Shown here: piece by piece, positions 1 to 6,332 of the stretch | Numbering within the stretch: the first letter of the stretch is position 1 | How the letters are laid out: every line of letters starts with the position of its first letter | Assembly: GCF_049514155.1 (NCBI RefSeq) | Contig: NZ_JBEKVH010000131.1 | Span: forward strand, 1-11,341 | Source of the DNA: Roseiarcus sp049514155 | Lineage (GTDB): Bacteria > Pseudomonadota > Alphaproteobacteria > Rhizobiales > Beijerinckiaceae | Reading direction: 5' to 3' | Length of the DNA stretch: 11,341 bases | Notes under the pieces: model-generated | Told to the model about the DNA's origin: nothing | Seen by the model: the letters and a program-made list of their open reading frames with translations, nothing else | The model's database searches: none | Position numbers and translations under genes: made by a program

Positions 1-285
1 GAGGATGCGCAAAGCGGAGGACTTTCCGCGCGCTCGTTCCGGCTGCGGGTTTGTCCGCGCGTCGGCGATTCGCCCGCCGTGCGCGCTCAACCTGATGGTT
101 TCGTTAGACCAGGGTCGACGCTTTGGCGGCCGGCCGGCCTGCGGGGATCGTTTATGACGTTCGCATGCGCGTGCGCGGGTTTATCCACTGCAATCGCGAG
201 CTTATGCACATGGATGTTCGGCGCGCCCGATAGACGGGCCGAGGGGTCGCGCTACCCTGCCGTTCTGTGGCGGAGGGGGAACGCC
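1..285. other. Non-coding stretch before the first gene
   Basis: I see no credible gene here. A GTG-initiated reading frame runs in from position 79 and joins the small gene at 286, but its first 69 codons look like random high-GC sequence and there is a far better ribosome-binding site just before 286. The only notable content is two DnaA-box-like 9-mers at 181-189 and 202-210, listed separately. What lies upstream of the window is unknown. Confidence 0.5.
181..210 (+). promoter_or_regulatory. Two DnaA-box-like 9-mers, tandem
   Basis: TTATCCACT (181-189) and TTATGCACA (202-210) each match the DnaA-box consensus TTATCCACA at eight of nine positions. They lie on the same strand with starts 21 bp apart, close to two helical turns. 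This may be a DnaA-regulated promoter or a DnaA-titrating site. The flanking genes are not those usually seen next to an alphaproteobacterial chromosome origin, so an oriC call is not supported. Chance occurrence of two such sites is possible. Confidence 0.3.
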
Positions 286-528
286 ATGCGGCATTTCGTG
301 CGTTTCGCCAAAGTGTCAGCGAGCGGGTCGGTCGATCGGGTCGGCTGGCGGCTCCGCATCTTCCTGACTCCGGGCGAGGCTGGCGCCTTCGCCGAGGAAT
401 TTGCCGGGAAGCCGTGGCGGATCGAGATCGGCGAATACGAGGACGGCGAGGTCAACGCTTCGGCGGAACTGGCGCGCCGCTTCCGCGCCGAGGCGTTGCG
501 CGCCGACGGGCCCGCCGGACGCCATTGA
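286..528 (+). CDS. Small uncharacterised protein (80 aa)
   Basis: I do not recognise this protein. The ATG at 286 is preceded by a strong Shine-Dalgarno (GGAGGGG at about 272-278, 7 nt spacing), which argues for a real gene and for this start over the upstream GTG at 79. The 80-residue product has no signal peptide, membrane segment or cysteine. Residues 1-30 are basic, with alternating hydrophobics (VGWRLRIFLTPGEA). An acidic patch follows (GEYEDGEVNASAELARRF, about 49-66), then an alanine/arginine-rich end. The pattern suggests a small soluble cytoplasmic alpha/beta protein, but no function can be given. It stands alone, converging on the tRNA gene. A lineage-restricted gene or a spurious high-GC ORF are both possible; the ribosome-binding site tips it towards real. 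Confidence 0.5.
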   Translation: MRHFVRFAKVSASGSVDRVGWRLRIFLTPGEAGAFAEEFAGKPWRIEIGEYEDGEVNASAELARRFRAEALRADGPAGRH

Positions 529-565
529 AGTCGCTGTTTTTCGCTAGACAACCCAAAGGGTTGGA

Positions 566-643
566 TGGTCGGAGTGGCGGGATTCGAACCCACGACCCCT
601 TGTCCCCCAGACAAGTGCGCTAACCGGGCTGCGCTACACTCCG
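566..643 (-). tRNA. tRNA-Pro (anticodon GGG)
   Basis: Read on the minus strand, the 7-bp acceptor stem pairs CGGAGTG (637-643) with CACTCCG (570-576). The anticodon arm is CTTGT / loop CTGGGGG / ACAAG, giving anticodon GGG, which reads proline codon CCC (and CCU by wobble). The T arm carries the canonical GTTCGAATC loop and the D arm the usual AGCCCGGTTAGCGC. The discriminator A and the 3' CCA are encoded in the DNA (566-569), so CCA addition is not needed for maturation. A proline tRNA next to ihfA and its MerR-type neighbour fits gene order I recall from Hyphomicrobiales. Confidence 0.96.
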
Positions 644-652
644 ACGGTGCGC

Positions 653-681
653 CTTATAGGCATAGCGCGCGTCGGAGGCAA
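653..681 (-). promoter_or_regulatory. Putative promoter of tRNA-Pro
   Basis: On the minus strand TTGCCT (676-681) and TATAAG (653-658) are separated by 17 bp. The -10 box ends 9 bp before the mature 5' end of the tRNA, so transcription would start at or just before the mature end. The spacing and box quality fit a sigma-70-type promoter. This is inferred from the sequence only. Confidence 0.5.
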
Positions 682-730
682 TGCGGCGCAACCTTATGAG
701 CGAGGGCGCGTTTGCGCCCCCCGCCCCGGC

Positions 731-1183
731 TCAGCCGCCGCGCGAGAGCGACAACAGCCGTTCGGCTTCGCGCAGGTCGCTGAGAACAGCGCGCAGCGCG
801 GCGAGGTCGCCTCGCTGGACGGTCGGCCCGGCGTCCGCCGCGGGACGAGCCGCACCCGGCGTCTCAACGGCGGGAGCGGCGGCCTTATTCGTCTCGGTCT
901 CGGTGACTTCGCGGCCCGCCAGCCCGCGCGCCACCATCGCGGCGCCCTGCTCGCGCAACAGCTTCTGCACGCCCTTGATCGTGTAGCCTTCGCCGTAGAG
1001 GAGCTGCTTCACGGCGCCCAGCAGTTCGACATCGTCCGGTCGGTAATAGCGCCGTCCGCCGCCGCGCTTGAGCGGCTTGATCTGGGGAAAACGCGTCTCC
1101 CAGAACCGCAGCACGTGCTGCGGCAGGTCCATTTCCTCGGCGACTTCGCTGATCGTGCGAAACGCTTCCGGGCTCTTGTCCAT
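731..1183 (-). CDS. MerR-family transcriptional regulator (ihfA-linked)
   Basis: This 150-residue protein has an N-terminal MerR-type winged helix-turn-helix. It spans about residues 8-77, with the helix-turn-helix (TISEVAEEMDLPQHVLRFWE), the wing (IKPLKRGGGRRYYRPDDVELL) and the second helical pair (LLYGEGYTIKGVQKLLRE). The wing arginine/tyrosine pattern RRYYRP is diagnostic. An Ala/Pro/Thr-rich linker (about 90-124) leads to a short C-terminal helix (RGDLAALRAVLSDLREAERLL), the likely dimerisation coil. There is no conserved cysteine set as in the mercury or redox sensors, so a metal-sensing role is not supported. The ATG at 1183 has GAGG upstream. It lies 25 bp after ihfA and is probably co-transcribed with it, a pairing common in alphaproteobacteria. 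Its targets are unknown. Confidence 0.92.
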   Translation of the reverse strand: MDKSPEAFRTISEVAEEMDLPQHVLRFWETRFPQIKPLKRGGGRRYYRPDDVELLGAVKQLLYGEGYTIKGVQKLLREQGAAMVARGLAGREVTETETNKAAAPAVETPGAARPAADAGPTVQRGDLAALRAVLSDLREAERLLSLSRGG

Positions 1184-1208
1184 GGCGCCTCGTTCTCCGT
1201 CTCGAAGT

Positions 1209-1562
1209 CTAGTCGGCCGCCGCGCCGCCGTTGCGCCGCGCCGCCGATCCGCCGTTGATGCGCGCCTTCAGCACGTTGGACGGTTTGAAGACCATCACTC
1301 GGCGCGGCAGGATCGGCACTTCGACGCCGGTTTTCGGGTTGCGGCCGATGCGCTGGCCTTTCGAGCGCACGACGAAAGACCCGAAGGACGACAGCTTGAC
1401 CGTCTCGCCGCGCGCCGCGGCGTCACAAATCTCGTCGAGGACGGCTTGGACAAGTTCCGCCGATTCCGTGCGCGAAAGACCGACCCGGTGATAGACGACC
1501 TCGGAGAGGTCGGCGCGCGTCACGGTCCGACCATTCGCTCGGTCGGTCTTGGCTACGGACAT
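1209..1562 (-). CDS. ihfA: Integration host factor subunit alpha
   Basis: IHF is a heterodimeric nucleoid protein of the HU family that binds the DNA minor groove at specific sites and bends it sharply. It acts in recombination, replication and transcription. The 117-residue product shows the family layout: an N-terminal dimerisation region (TVTRADLSEVVYHRVGLSRT, about 13-32), a helical body, and the beta-arm with GRNPKTG (73-79). The proline of that motif (about residue 76) is the one that intercalates between base pairs. The arm is followed by VMVFKPSNVLKARI. The C-terminus carries an extra Gly/Ala/Arg-rich tail. I chose the ATG at 1562 because a G-rich ribosome-binding site lies just upstream; upstream in-frame starts add about 34 non-conserved residues. 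Alpha rather than beta is inferred from overall similarity and the downstream MerR gene. Confidence 0.95.
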   Translation of the reverse strand: MSVAKTDRANGRTVTRADLSEVVYHRVGLSRTESAELVQAVLDEICDAAARGETVKLSSFGSFVVRSKGQRIGRNPKTGVEVPILPRRVMVFKPSNVLKARINGGSAARRNGGAAAD

Positions 1563-1832
1563 GGTCCCCCCCAAACACACTCTCATGGCGGCGAAGGATT
1601 CAACGCCCCACGCACGGTCGACAGACCGTTTCGACGACGTCAAATTTGGCCGCTGACGCCCCAATCAAGGGCCCGACGTTACACCAAAAGCCCTTGGCGA
1701 GGAAAGTCATTTGCCGCGCCGCAAGGTCGCAGCGGCTTGTTATGAGACGCTTCTCGGTGGCGCTTGACGCCCCGGCCTGCTAGTCGCTTTGCGCCCGCCG
1801 TTGGACGGACCTTTCAAGGCAAGCGAGCCCGC

Positions 1833-2597
1833 ATGAACAGCGCGCCACATTCCACCCGCGTCGCTCTCGTCACCGGCGCTTCGCGCGGAATTGGCCGCGC
1901 CGCCGCCCTCGCGCTGGCCGCCGCCGGCTGCCACGTGGTCGCGCTGGCGCGCACCCAGGGCGGGCTGGAGGAGCTCGACGACGAGATTCGGGCGCTGCGC
2001 CCCGACGTCGAGACGCCCGCCACGCTGGCGCCTTGCGATTTGCGCGACTTTCCCGCCATCGACCGGCTCGGCGAAGCGCTGCACAAGCGCTGGGGGCGCC
2101 TCGACATTCTTGTCGGCAATGCCGGCGCATTGGGCCCATTGTCGCCGCTCCACCACGTCGACCCGAAGCAGTGGGAAGAGGTCATGGCGGTCAACGTCAC
2201 GGCGAATTGGCGGCTGATCCGCGCCCTCGACCCCCTGCTGCGGCAATCGCAAGCCGGGCGGGCGGTATTTGTCACTTCGGGCGCGGCGAGCCGCACAGAG
2301 TTGCTCGCCTATTGGGGCCCCTACGCCGTTTCCAAGGCGGCGCTCGACGCGCTTGTCCGCACCTACGCCGCCGAGACCGTCAACACCTCGGCGATCCGGG
2401 TCATGCTGGTCAATCCCGGTCCGCTGCGCACCCGCATGCGCGCTTCCGCGATGCCGGGCGAAGATCCGACGACCCTGCGCGCGCCGGAGGAACTCGCGCC
2501 CAAGATCGTCGCACTGTGCGCGCCGGCGTGGAGCGAGACCGGCAAGCTCTACGACTTCCCCCACGACCGGGTGATGAGCTTCTCGGCGCCGGACTGA
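1833..2597 (+). CDS. Short-chain dehydrogenase/reductase (SDR)
   Basis: This is a classical SDR, an NAD(P)(H)-dependent oxidoreductase of unknown substrate. The 254-residue length is typical. Visible motifs are the Rossmann cofactor loop TGASRGIG (14-21), DxRD-like CDLRD (68-72), NAG (96-98), and the catalytic tetrad Asn121 (AVNVTAN), Ser149 (VFVTSG), Tyr164 and Lys168 (YAVSK). PG (195-196) follows. ALAR at 37-40, with the arginine near the end of beta-2, suggests an NADP(H) preference, though this is only suggestive. There is no signal peptide, so it is cytoplasmic. The start chosen is the ATG at 1833; longer in-frame starts such as 1764 add residues that do not belong to the fold. It is divergent from ihfA and followed on the same strand by the rpsF operon, which has its own promoter. 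Confidence 0.92.
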   Translation: MNSAPHSTRVALVTGASRGIGRAAALALAAAGCHVVALARTQGGLEELDDEIRALRPDVETPATLAPCDLRDFPAIDRLGEALHKRWGRLDILVGNAGALGPLSPLHHVDPKQWEEVMAVNVTANWRLIRALDPLLRQSQAGRAVFVTSGAASRTELLAYWGPYAVSKAALDALVRTYAAETVNTSAIRVMLVNPGPLRTRMRASAMPGEDPTTLRAPEELAPKIVALCAPAWSETGKLYDFPHDRVMSFSAPD

Positions 2598-2609
2598 GGC
2601 GGATTTCGC

Positions 2610-2637
2610 TTGCGCCGGCCGACGGCTCGTCTATAAG
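2610..2637 (+). promoter_or_regulatory. Putative promoter of the rpsF operon
   Basis: TTGCGC (2610-2615) and TATAAG (2632-2637) are separated by 16 bp just after the SDR stop codon. This gives a start near 2644 and a 5' leader of about 170 nt before rpsF. The assignment is by sequence match to alphaproteobacterial sigma-70-type promoters. Confidence 0.45.
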
Positions 2638-2659
2638 CGCGCGGTCGAAGTTCCCGCTG

Positions 2660-2813
2660 GGGGCTGAACGGAAGGCCGCGACCGATGAGGTCGCGGTAGG
2701 GCTTAAGCGCCCGGCTTTCGGTGTTCCCGCCTTCGAAAGATCCGCCTCGAGCCTTTCCAACCGGCTCGAAGGGCTCAGCGCGGGGCTTCCGAACGACGAA
2801 GGAAAGGCTCTCC
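2660..2813 (+). promoter_or_regulatory. Structured 5' leader of the rpsF operon
   Basis: The untranslated leader holds two clear hairpins. The first is perfect: CCGCGACC (2676-2683), loop GATGA, GGTCGCGG (2689-2696). The second pairs TCGAGCC (2747-2753) with GGCTCGA (2763-2769) around a 9-nt loop, and extends by two more pairs past a bulged A at 2770. S6:S18 complexes are known in several bacterial groups to bind leaders of rpsF operons for feedback control, so this is a plausible autoregulatory leader. I have not matched it to the published motif, and the fold is by eye. Confidence 0.4.
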
Positions 2814-3254
2814 ATGGCTCTCTACGAGCATATCTATTTGGTGCGGCAGGACGTGACCGCGCCGCAGGTCGAAGCGCTGACCGAGACGCTCAAGACCCTC
2901 ATCGCCGCTAACGGCGGTTCGGTCGCCAAGGTCGAAGCGTGGGGGCTGAAGTCCCTCGCCTTCCGCATCAAGAAGAACCGCAAGGCCTATTTCACCCTCT
3001 TGAACATCGACGCGCCGTCGGCGGCGATCGTCGAGCTGGAGCGTCAGCTCAGCCTCAACGAAGACGTCATCCGCTACCTCACTTTGCGCGTCGACGAGCA
3101 CGAAGCCGGCCCGTCGGCGATGCTGCGCAAGCGCGAGGAAAGCGACCGCGACGATCGCGGCGGCCGCGGCCCGCGCCCCGATCGTGGCGATCGCGGTGAC
3201 CGTCCCGATCGTCCCCGCCGTCCGCGCGACGACGCCCAAGCCGGAGCATTCTGA
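2814..3254 (+). CDS. rpsF: 30S ribosomal protein S6
   Basis: S6 belongs to the platform of the small ribosomal subunit, where it binds 16S rRNA together with S18. The 146-residue product starts with the typical MALYEHIYLVRQDVT. Its alpha/beta ferredoxin-like core (about 1-100) includes the family motifs GLKSLAFRIKKNRKAYF and LERQLSLNEDVIRYLTLRVD. A disordered tail (about 108-146) rich in Arg, Asp and Gly follows. Such charged tails are common in alphaproteobacterial S6. The ATG at 2814 is the first codon of the conserved protein. It is the first gene of the operon and its stop overlaps the rpsR start by one base (TGATG at 3252-3256), implying translational coupling. Confidence 0.98.
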   Translation: MALYEHIYLVRQDVTAPQVEALTETLKTLIAANGGSVAKVEAWGLKSLAFRIKKNRKAYFTLLNIDAPSAAIVELERQLSLNEDVIRYLTLRVDEHEAGPSAMLRKREESDRDDRGGRGPRPDRGDRGDRPDRPRRPRDDAQAGAF

Positions 3255-3490
3255 TGGCCACCGCGCCCCGCCGCCCCTTCTTCCGCCGCCGCAAGTCCTG
3301 CCCGTTCTCCGGCGCCAATGCGCCGAAGATCGACTACAAGGACACGCGCCTGCTGTCGCGCTACATCTCCGAACGCGGCAAGATCGTGCCCTCGCGCATC
3401 ACCGCGGTTTCGGCCGGCAAGCAGCGCGAACTCGCCCAGGCGATCAAGCGCGCGCGCTTCCTCGGCCTGCTGCCTTACGTCATCCGCTGA
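3254..3490 (+). CDS. rpsR: 30S ribosomal protein S18
   Basis: S18 is the small-subunit platform protein that pairs with S6. The 78-residue product shows the family signature: a basic N-terminus, then RRRKSCPFSG, KIDYKDTRLLSRYISERGKI, and the helix ending QAIKRARFLGLLPYV. Only one cysteine (CPF) is present, so this is a zinc-free form. Its start codon overlaps the rpsF stop. Confidence 0.98.
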   Translation: MATAPRRPFFRRRKSCPFSGANAPKIDYKDTRLLSRYISERGKIVPSRITAVSAGKQRELAQAIKRARFLGLLPYVIR

Positions 3491-3530
3491 CGATCAACCG
3501 GGGGCGAAAGCCGCTCCTGACAAACGAACA

Positions 3531-3557
3531 GTCCCGCACGGCCGAGCCGCGCGGGAC
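3531..3557 (+). other. Hairpin between rpsR and the DUF2232 gene
   Basis: GTCCCGC (3531-3537) pairs with GCGGGAC (3551-3557), and the interior can add CGGC/GCCG around a CGA loop. No U-tract follows, so an intrinsic terminator is unlikely. A processing or attenuation site, or an mRNA 3'-end stabiliser for rpsF-rpsR, would fit better. The same CGCGGGAC recurs at 3601-3608 and could pair with the left arm instead. Confidence 0.4.
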
Positions 3558-3619
3558 AAGTTGGGGCCGGCGGGATCGTCGGCCTCTAACCGCCTCGAAC
3601 CGCGGGACAGCGCATTCGC

Positions 3620-4600
3620 ATGATCCAACGCTTCGCCGTTCCGGTCGGCGCCGGCGCCGTTTCGGCGCTGCTGTTCGCCCTTATGGTCAAGGGCACGCCG
3701 CTCGCGCTCGCCCTCGCCTATCTCGCGCCGATGCCGCTGATGATCGCCGCCTTCGGCTGGGGGGCGCTCGGTGGGCTCGTGGCGGCGGCGGTCGCCGCAT
3801 CGGCGCTGGTCGCCGTGTTCGATGTGCAGGGCGCGCTGGCCTTCCTCCTGGTCGTCGCCGCGCCCGCCTGGATCCTGCCGACCTTCGCCGTATTGCCGCG
3901 CTATGCGCCGCCGTGGCGGCGCAGTGACGCCGACGTCCCTGCCCGCACCCCGGTCGGCGTGGTCGTCACGCTGGCGGCGGCGCTCGGGGCGCTCGCCGGC
4001 CTCGCCGGCCTGGCGACGCTGATCATCGGCTATAGCGGCTACGAGGCGGGTCTGCAGGCGCTGATTTCCGAACTTACGCCGGCGATCGAACAGGCGCTCG
4101 AGGGCGTCGACGTCCTGCCCGACGGGGTCAGCGCGCGGGACGTCGCCGAAGAGGTGGCGAAGCTCGCGCCGCTGGCCACGGCGACGCTCGGCTTCCTCAC
4201 GCTCTGCGCCAACCTCTACGCCGCGGGGCGCTCGACCGCGTTGTCGCATCGCCTGCCGCGTCCCTGGCCCGACCTGCCGACCGAATTCGTCCTGCCGCGG
4301 CCGCTCGCCGTCGTCGCGGTCATCGCCGTCGGCGTCGCCATCGCCCTGCCCGAGCCGATCGATCAGTTCGCTTGGGTGTTCGCCGGCCCGCTCGCCGCAG
4401 CTTACGCCCTGCAGGGCTTCGCCGTGCTGCACGCGCTGTCGCGCGGCCTGCCGCTGCGTCCGCTGCTGATCGTCGCGCTCTATTTCTGCTGCGGCGTTCG
4501 CGCCGGATGGACGCTGCCGCTGATCGCCCTCGTCGGGCTGGTCGACAGCGCGGTGAACTTGCGCGCGCGCGCCGCGGCGGCGCGGCGCTCGAAGATTTGA
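3620..4600 (+). CDS. DUF2232 polytopic membrane protein
   Basis: This 326-residue inner-membrane protein has about eight hydrophobic segments (approximately residues 5-25, 28-50, 52-68, 70-90, 112-138, 185-205, 228-247, 250-305, the last long enough for two). A soluble stretch around 140-183 includes ISELTPAIEQALEGVDVLP. Proteins annotated DUF2232 (YybS-like) are regularly found between rpsR and rplI in alphaproteobacteria, and position and topology agree with that. The biochemical function is unknown. The ATG at 3620 has only a weak upstream ribosome-binding site. It lies 129 bp after rpsR and 34 bp before rplI, on the same strand, so it is likely part of the operon. Confidence 0.85.
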   Translation: MIQRFAVPVGAGAVSALLFALMVKGTPLALALAYLAPMPLMIAAFGWGALGGLVAAAVAASALVAVFDVQGALAFLLVVAAPAWILPTFAVLPRYAPPWRRSDADVPARTPVGVVVTLAAALGALAGLAGLATLIIGYSGYEAGLQALISELTPAIEQALEGVDVLPDGVSARDVAEEVAKLAPLATATLGFLTLCANLYAAGRSTALSHRLPRPWPDLPTEFVLPRPLAVVAVIAVGVAIALPEPIDQFAWVFAGPLAAAYALQGFAVLHALSRGLPLRPLLIVALYFCCGVRAGWTLPLIALVGLVDSAVNLRARAAAARRSKI

Positions 4601-4634
4601 GTTTTGCAATCACGCTGAACCTGAGGAGAGAACG

Positions 4635-5210
4635 ATGGAAGTGATTTTGTTGGAGCGCGTCGGCAAGCTCGGCCACATGGGCGACACGGTGCGGGTCAAA
4701 GACGGCTACGCCCGCAATTTCCTTTTGCCCCACGGCAAGGCGTTGCGCGCCACCGAGGCCAACAAGAAGAAGTTCGAAAGCCAGCGGGCCGACCTCGAGG
4801 CGCGCAACCTCGAGATGAAGCGCGAGGCCGGCGACGTCGCCTCCACGCTCGACGGCAAGAGCTTCGTCATCATCCGCCAGGCCGGCGAAACCGGGCAGCT
4901 CTACGGCTCGGTTTCGGCGCGCGACATCGCCGACGCGGTCATCGCCGCGGGCTTCCAGGTCCAGCGTAGCCAGGTGGCGCTGCTCCACCCGATCAAGACG
5001 CTCGGCTTGCACAAGACGCCGATCCATCCCCACCCGGAAGTCGAGGCGTTCGTCACCATCAATGTCGCCCGCTCTCAGGAGCAGGCGGAGCGTCAGGCCA
5101 AGGGCGAGGACCTCAACGTGCGTGAGGAAACCTCGATGGACGATCTCGGCCTCGAGGTCGGCCAGGCGCTCGCCGCCGCCGGCCCCAACGCGAGCCTCGC
5201 GCAGGATTAG
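4635..5210 (+). CDS. rplI: 50S ribosomal protein L9
   Basis: L9 binds 23S rRNA near the base of the L1 stalk and has two globular domains joined by a long helix. The N-terminal domain carries the signature: MEVILLERVGKLGHMGDTV, then VKDGYARNFLLPHGKA, with the connecting helix at about 42-75 (ANKKKFESQRADLEARNLEM). The C-terminal domain includes GQLYGSVSARDIADAV and IKTLGLHKTPIHPHPEV. At 191 residues it is longer than the roughly 150 of E. coli L9, because of an acidic C-terminal extension after about residue 150 that is usual in alphaproteobacteria. A strong GAGGAGAG ribosome-binding site precedes the ATG at 4635. Confidence 0.98.
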   Translation: MEVILLERVGKLGHMGDTVRVKDGYARNFLLPHGKALRATEANKKKFESQRADLEARNLEMKREAGDVASTLDGKSFVIIRQAGETGQLYGSVSARDIADAVIAAGFQVQRSQVALLHPIKTLGLHKTPIHPHPEVEAFVTINVARSQEQAERQAKGEDLNVREETSMDDLGLEVGQALAAAGPNASLAQD

Positions 5211-5230
5211 CCGCGCCGAACCCGATCTCG

Positions 5231-5251
5231 GGCGCGGCCGCCGGCCGCGCC
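5231..5251. terminator. GC hairpin between convergent rplI and galM
   Basis: GGCGCGGCC (5231-5239) and GGCCGCGCC (5243-5251) form a perfect 9-bp stem with a 3-nt loop, in the short gap between two convergent genes. There is no T-run on either side, so it is a non-canonical candidate for a two-way transcription stop. Position is the main argument. Confidence 0.5.
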
Positions 5252-5263
5252 TGCAGGCGTCAC

Positions 5264-6271
5264 TCAGGCGAAGCGGAATTCGCTGACGTGGCGATAGGTC
5301 TCCCCCGGCGCCAGCCGGCACGGGGAGAAATGGCGCCGGTTGGGCGAATCCGGGAAGCGCTGCGGCTCCAGGCACAGGCCTGAATGGGCGCCATAGCGCG
5401 CGCCGTCGAGCCCGGTCGCCGCGCAGACGAGCTTGGCGGCGTCGTAGAACTGTACGCCCGGCTCGCTGCTGTGCAGCTCCATCGTCAGGCCGTTGACCGG
5501 CGAACGCACGCGCGCGATCGGCGCGAGGCCAGTCGCGTCGGGCGAGCGCACGGCGACGAAATTGACGTCGTAGAGCTGTCCGGACGGGTTGCGGATCGGC
5601 CGCGGCTGGCGGAAGTCGAACGGCGTTCCCGCCACGGCGCGAATTTCGCCAGTCGGGATCAGCTCGTCGTCGGACGGCGTGTAGAACTCGCTCAAGATCG
5701 CCACCTCGTGGTCGCGAACGTCGTTCGAGCCGTCGAGATTGTAATAGGCGTGCTGGGTGAGATTGACGATCGTCGGCCGGGCGCAGGTCGCGCTGAGTTC
5801 GATGCGCAACGTCGCCGGCTCGAGCAATCGGTAGACGCAGACGGCGCGCAAGGCGCCTGGGAATCCCTGATCGCCGTCGGCCGACTCGAGTTCGAGCGTC
5901 GCCGACGTCGCGTCGACCGGGCCGAGCTTCCACACGCGCCGCCCGAAACCGTCAGGGCCGCCATGCAGCGTGTGCTTCTCTCCGGGCTTGCGCGCAAGCG
6001 TGTGCACGGCGCCGTCGAGGGTGAAGCGGCCGTTGGCGATGCGATTGGCGAAGCGACCGGGCGCCGCGCCAAAGTACGGCGAATGGGCGACGTAATCCTC
6101 GATCGAATTGAGGCCGAGCGTCACCCGCTGCTTGCCATGACCGAGCGGCACGACGAGATCGCGCAGCACCGCGCCCCAGGTGAGAATCTTGGCGGTCGCT
6201 CCCGCCTTGGAAGCGATCGTGGCCTCGAACACCGGGGCGCCCTCGTGCTGCCCGAACGAATGCACGTTCAT
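5264..6271 (-). CDS. galM: Aldose 1-epimerase (galactose mutarotase)
   Basis: This enzyme interconverts alpha and beta anomers of hexoses such as galactose and glucose, feeding the Leloir pathway. The 335-residue length is usual. Family motifs are present: GRFANRI (72-78), HTLHGG (100-105), and NLTQHAYYNLDG with the catalytic acid His174. YDVNF around residue 235 contributes substrate-binding Asp235. LEPQRFPDSPN carries the catalytic base Glu302. The usual NLTNHSYFNL appears as NLTQHAYYNL, a tolerated variant. There is no signal peptide, so it is cytoplasmic. It is the last gene of a minus-strand run (NYN protein, uracil-DNA glycosylase, then galM), 61 bp after the glycosylase. No other galactose genes are in the window, so the physiological sugar is uncertain. 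Confidence 0.93.
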   Translation of the reverse strand: MNVHSFGQHEGAPVFEATIASKAGATAKILTWGAVLRDLVVPLGHGKQRVTLGLNSIEDYVAHSPYFGAAPGRFANRIANGRFTLDGAVHTLARKPGEKHTLHGGPDGFGRRVWKLGPVDATSATLELESADGDQGFPGALRAVCVYRLLEPATLRIELSATCARPTIVNLTQHAYYNLDGSNDVRDHEVAILSEFYTPSDDELIPTGEIRAVAGTPFDFRQPRPIRNPSGQLYDVNFVAVRSPDATGLAPIARVRSPVNGLTMELHSSEPGVQFYDAAKLVCAATGLDGARYGAHSGLCLEPQRFPDSPNRRHFSPCRLAPGETYRHVSEFRFA

Positions 6272-6332
6272 GCCCGTTCCCCCTCGCCAAGTCCGCCGCG
6301 CCGATCGTCGAGCCGCGCTTCGCCCGTCGCCC

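Noticed and set aside
181..210. Chromosomal replication origin
   Set aside because: Only two imperfect DnaA boxes, no AT-rich unwinding region, and no hemE, dnaA or parAB nearby.
79..285. N-terminal extension of the first small gene from a GTG at 79
   Set aside because: The added residues show no protein-like pattern, and the strong ribosome-binding site lies directly before the ATG at 286.
252..614. 120-codon minus-strand open frame
   Set aside because: It begins inside the proline tRNA and overlaps the better supported plus-strand gene; a high-GC shadow frame.
1184..1208. Hidden small gene between ihfA and the MerR-type gene
   Set aside because: Only 25 bp, a normal operon spacer holding the MerR ribosome-binding site.
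647..1258. Plus-strand open frame of about 200 codons
   Set aside because: Antisense to the MerR-type regulator and the end of ihfA, both recognised proteins.
3494..4609. Long (371-codon) minus-strand frame, Arg/Gln/Asp-rich
   Set aside because: It mirrors the DUF2232 membrane protein gene; its composition is the usual antisense of Ala/Leu-rich high-GC coding DNA.
4320..5933. 537-codon minus-strand frame
   Set aside because: It crosses rplI antisense and galM out of frame; the arginine-rich composition is that of a shadow frame.
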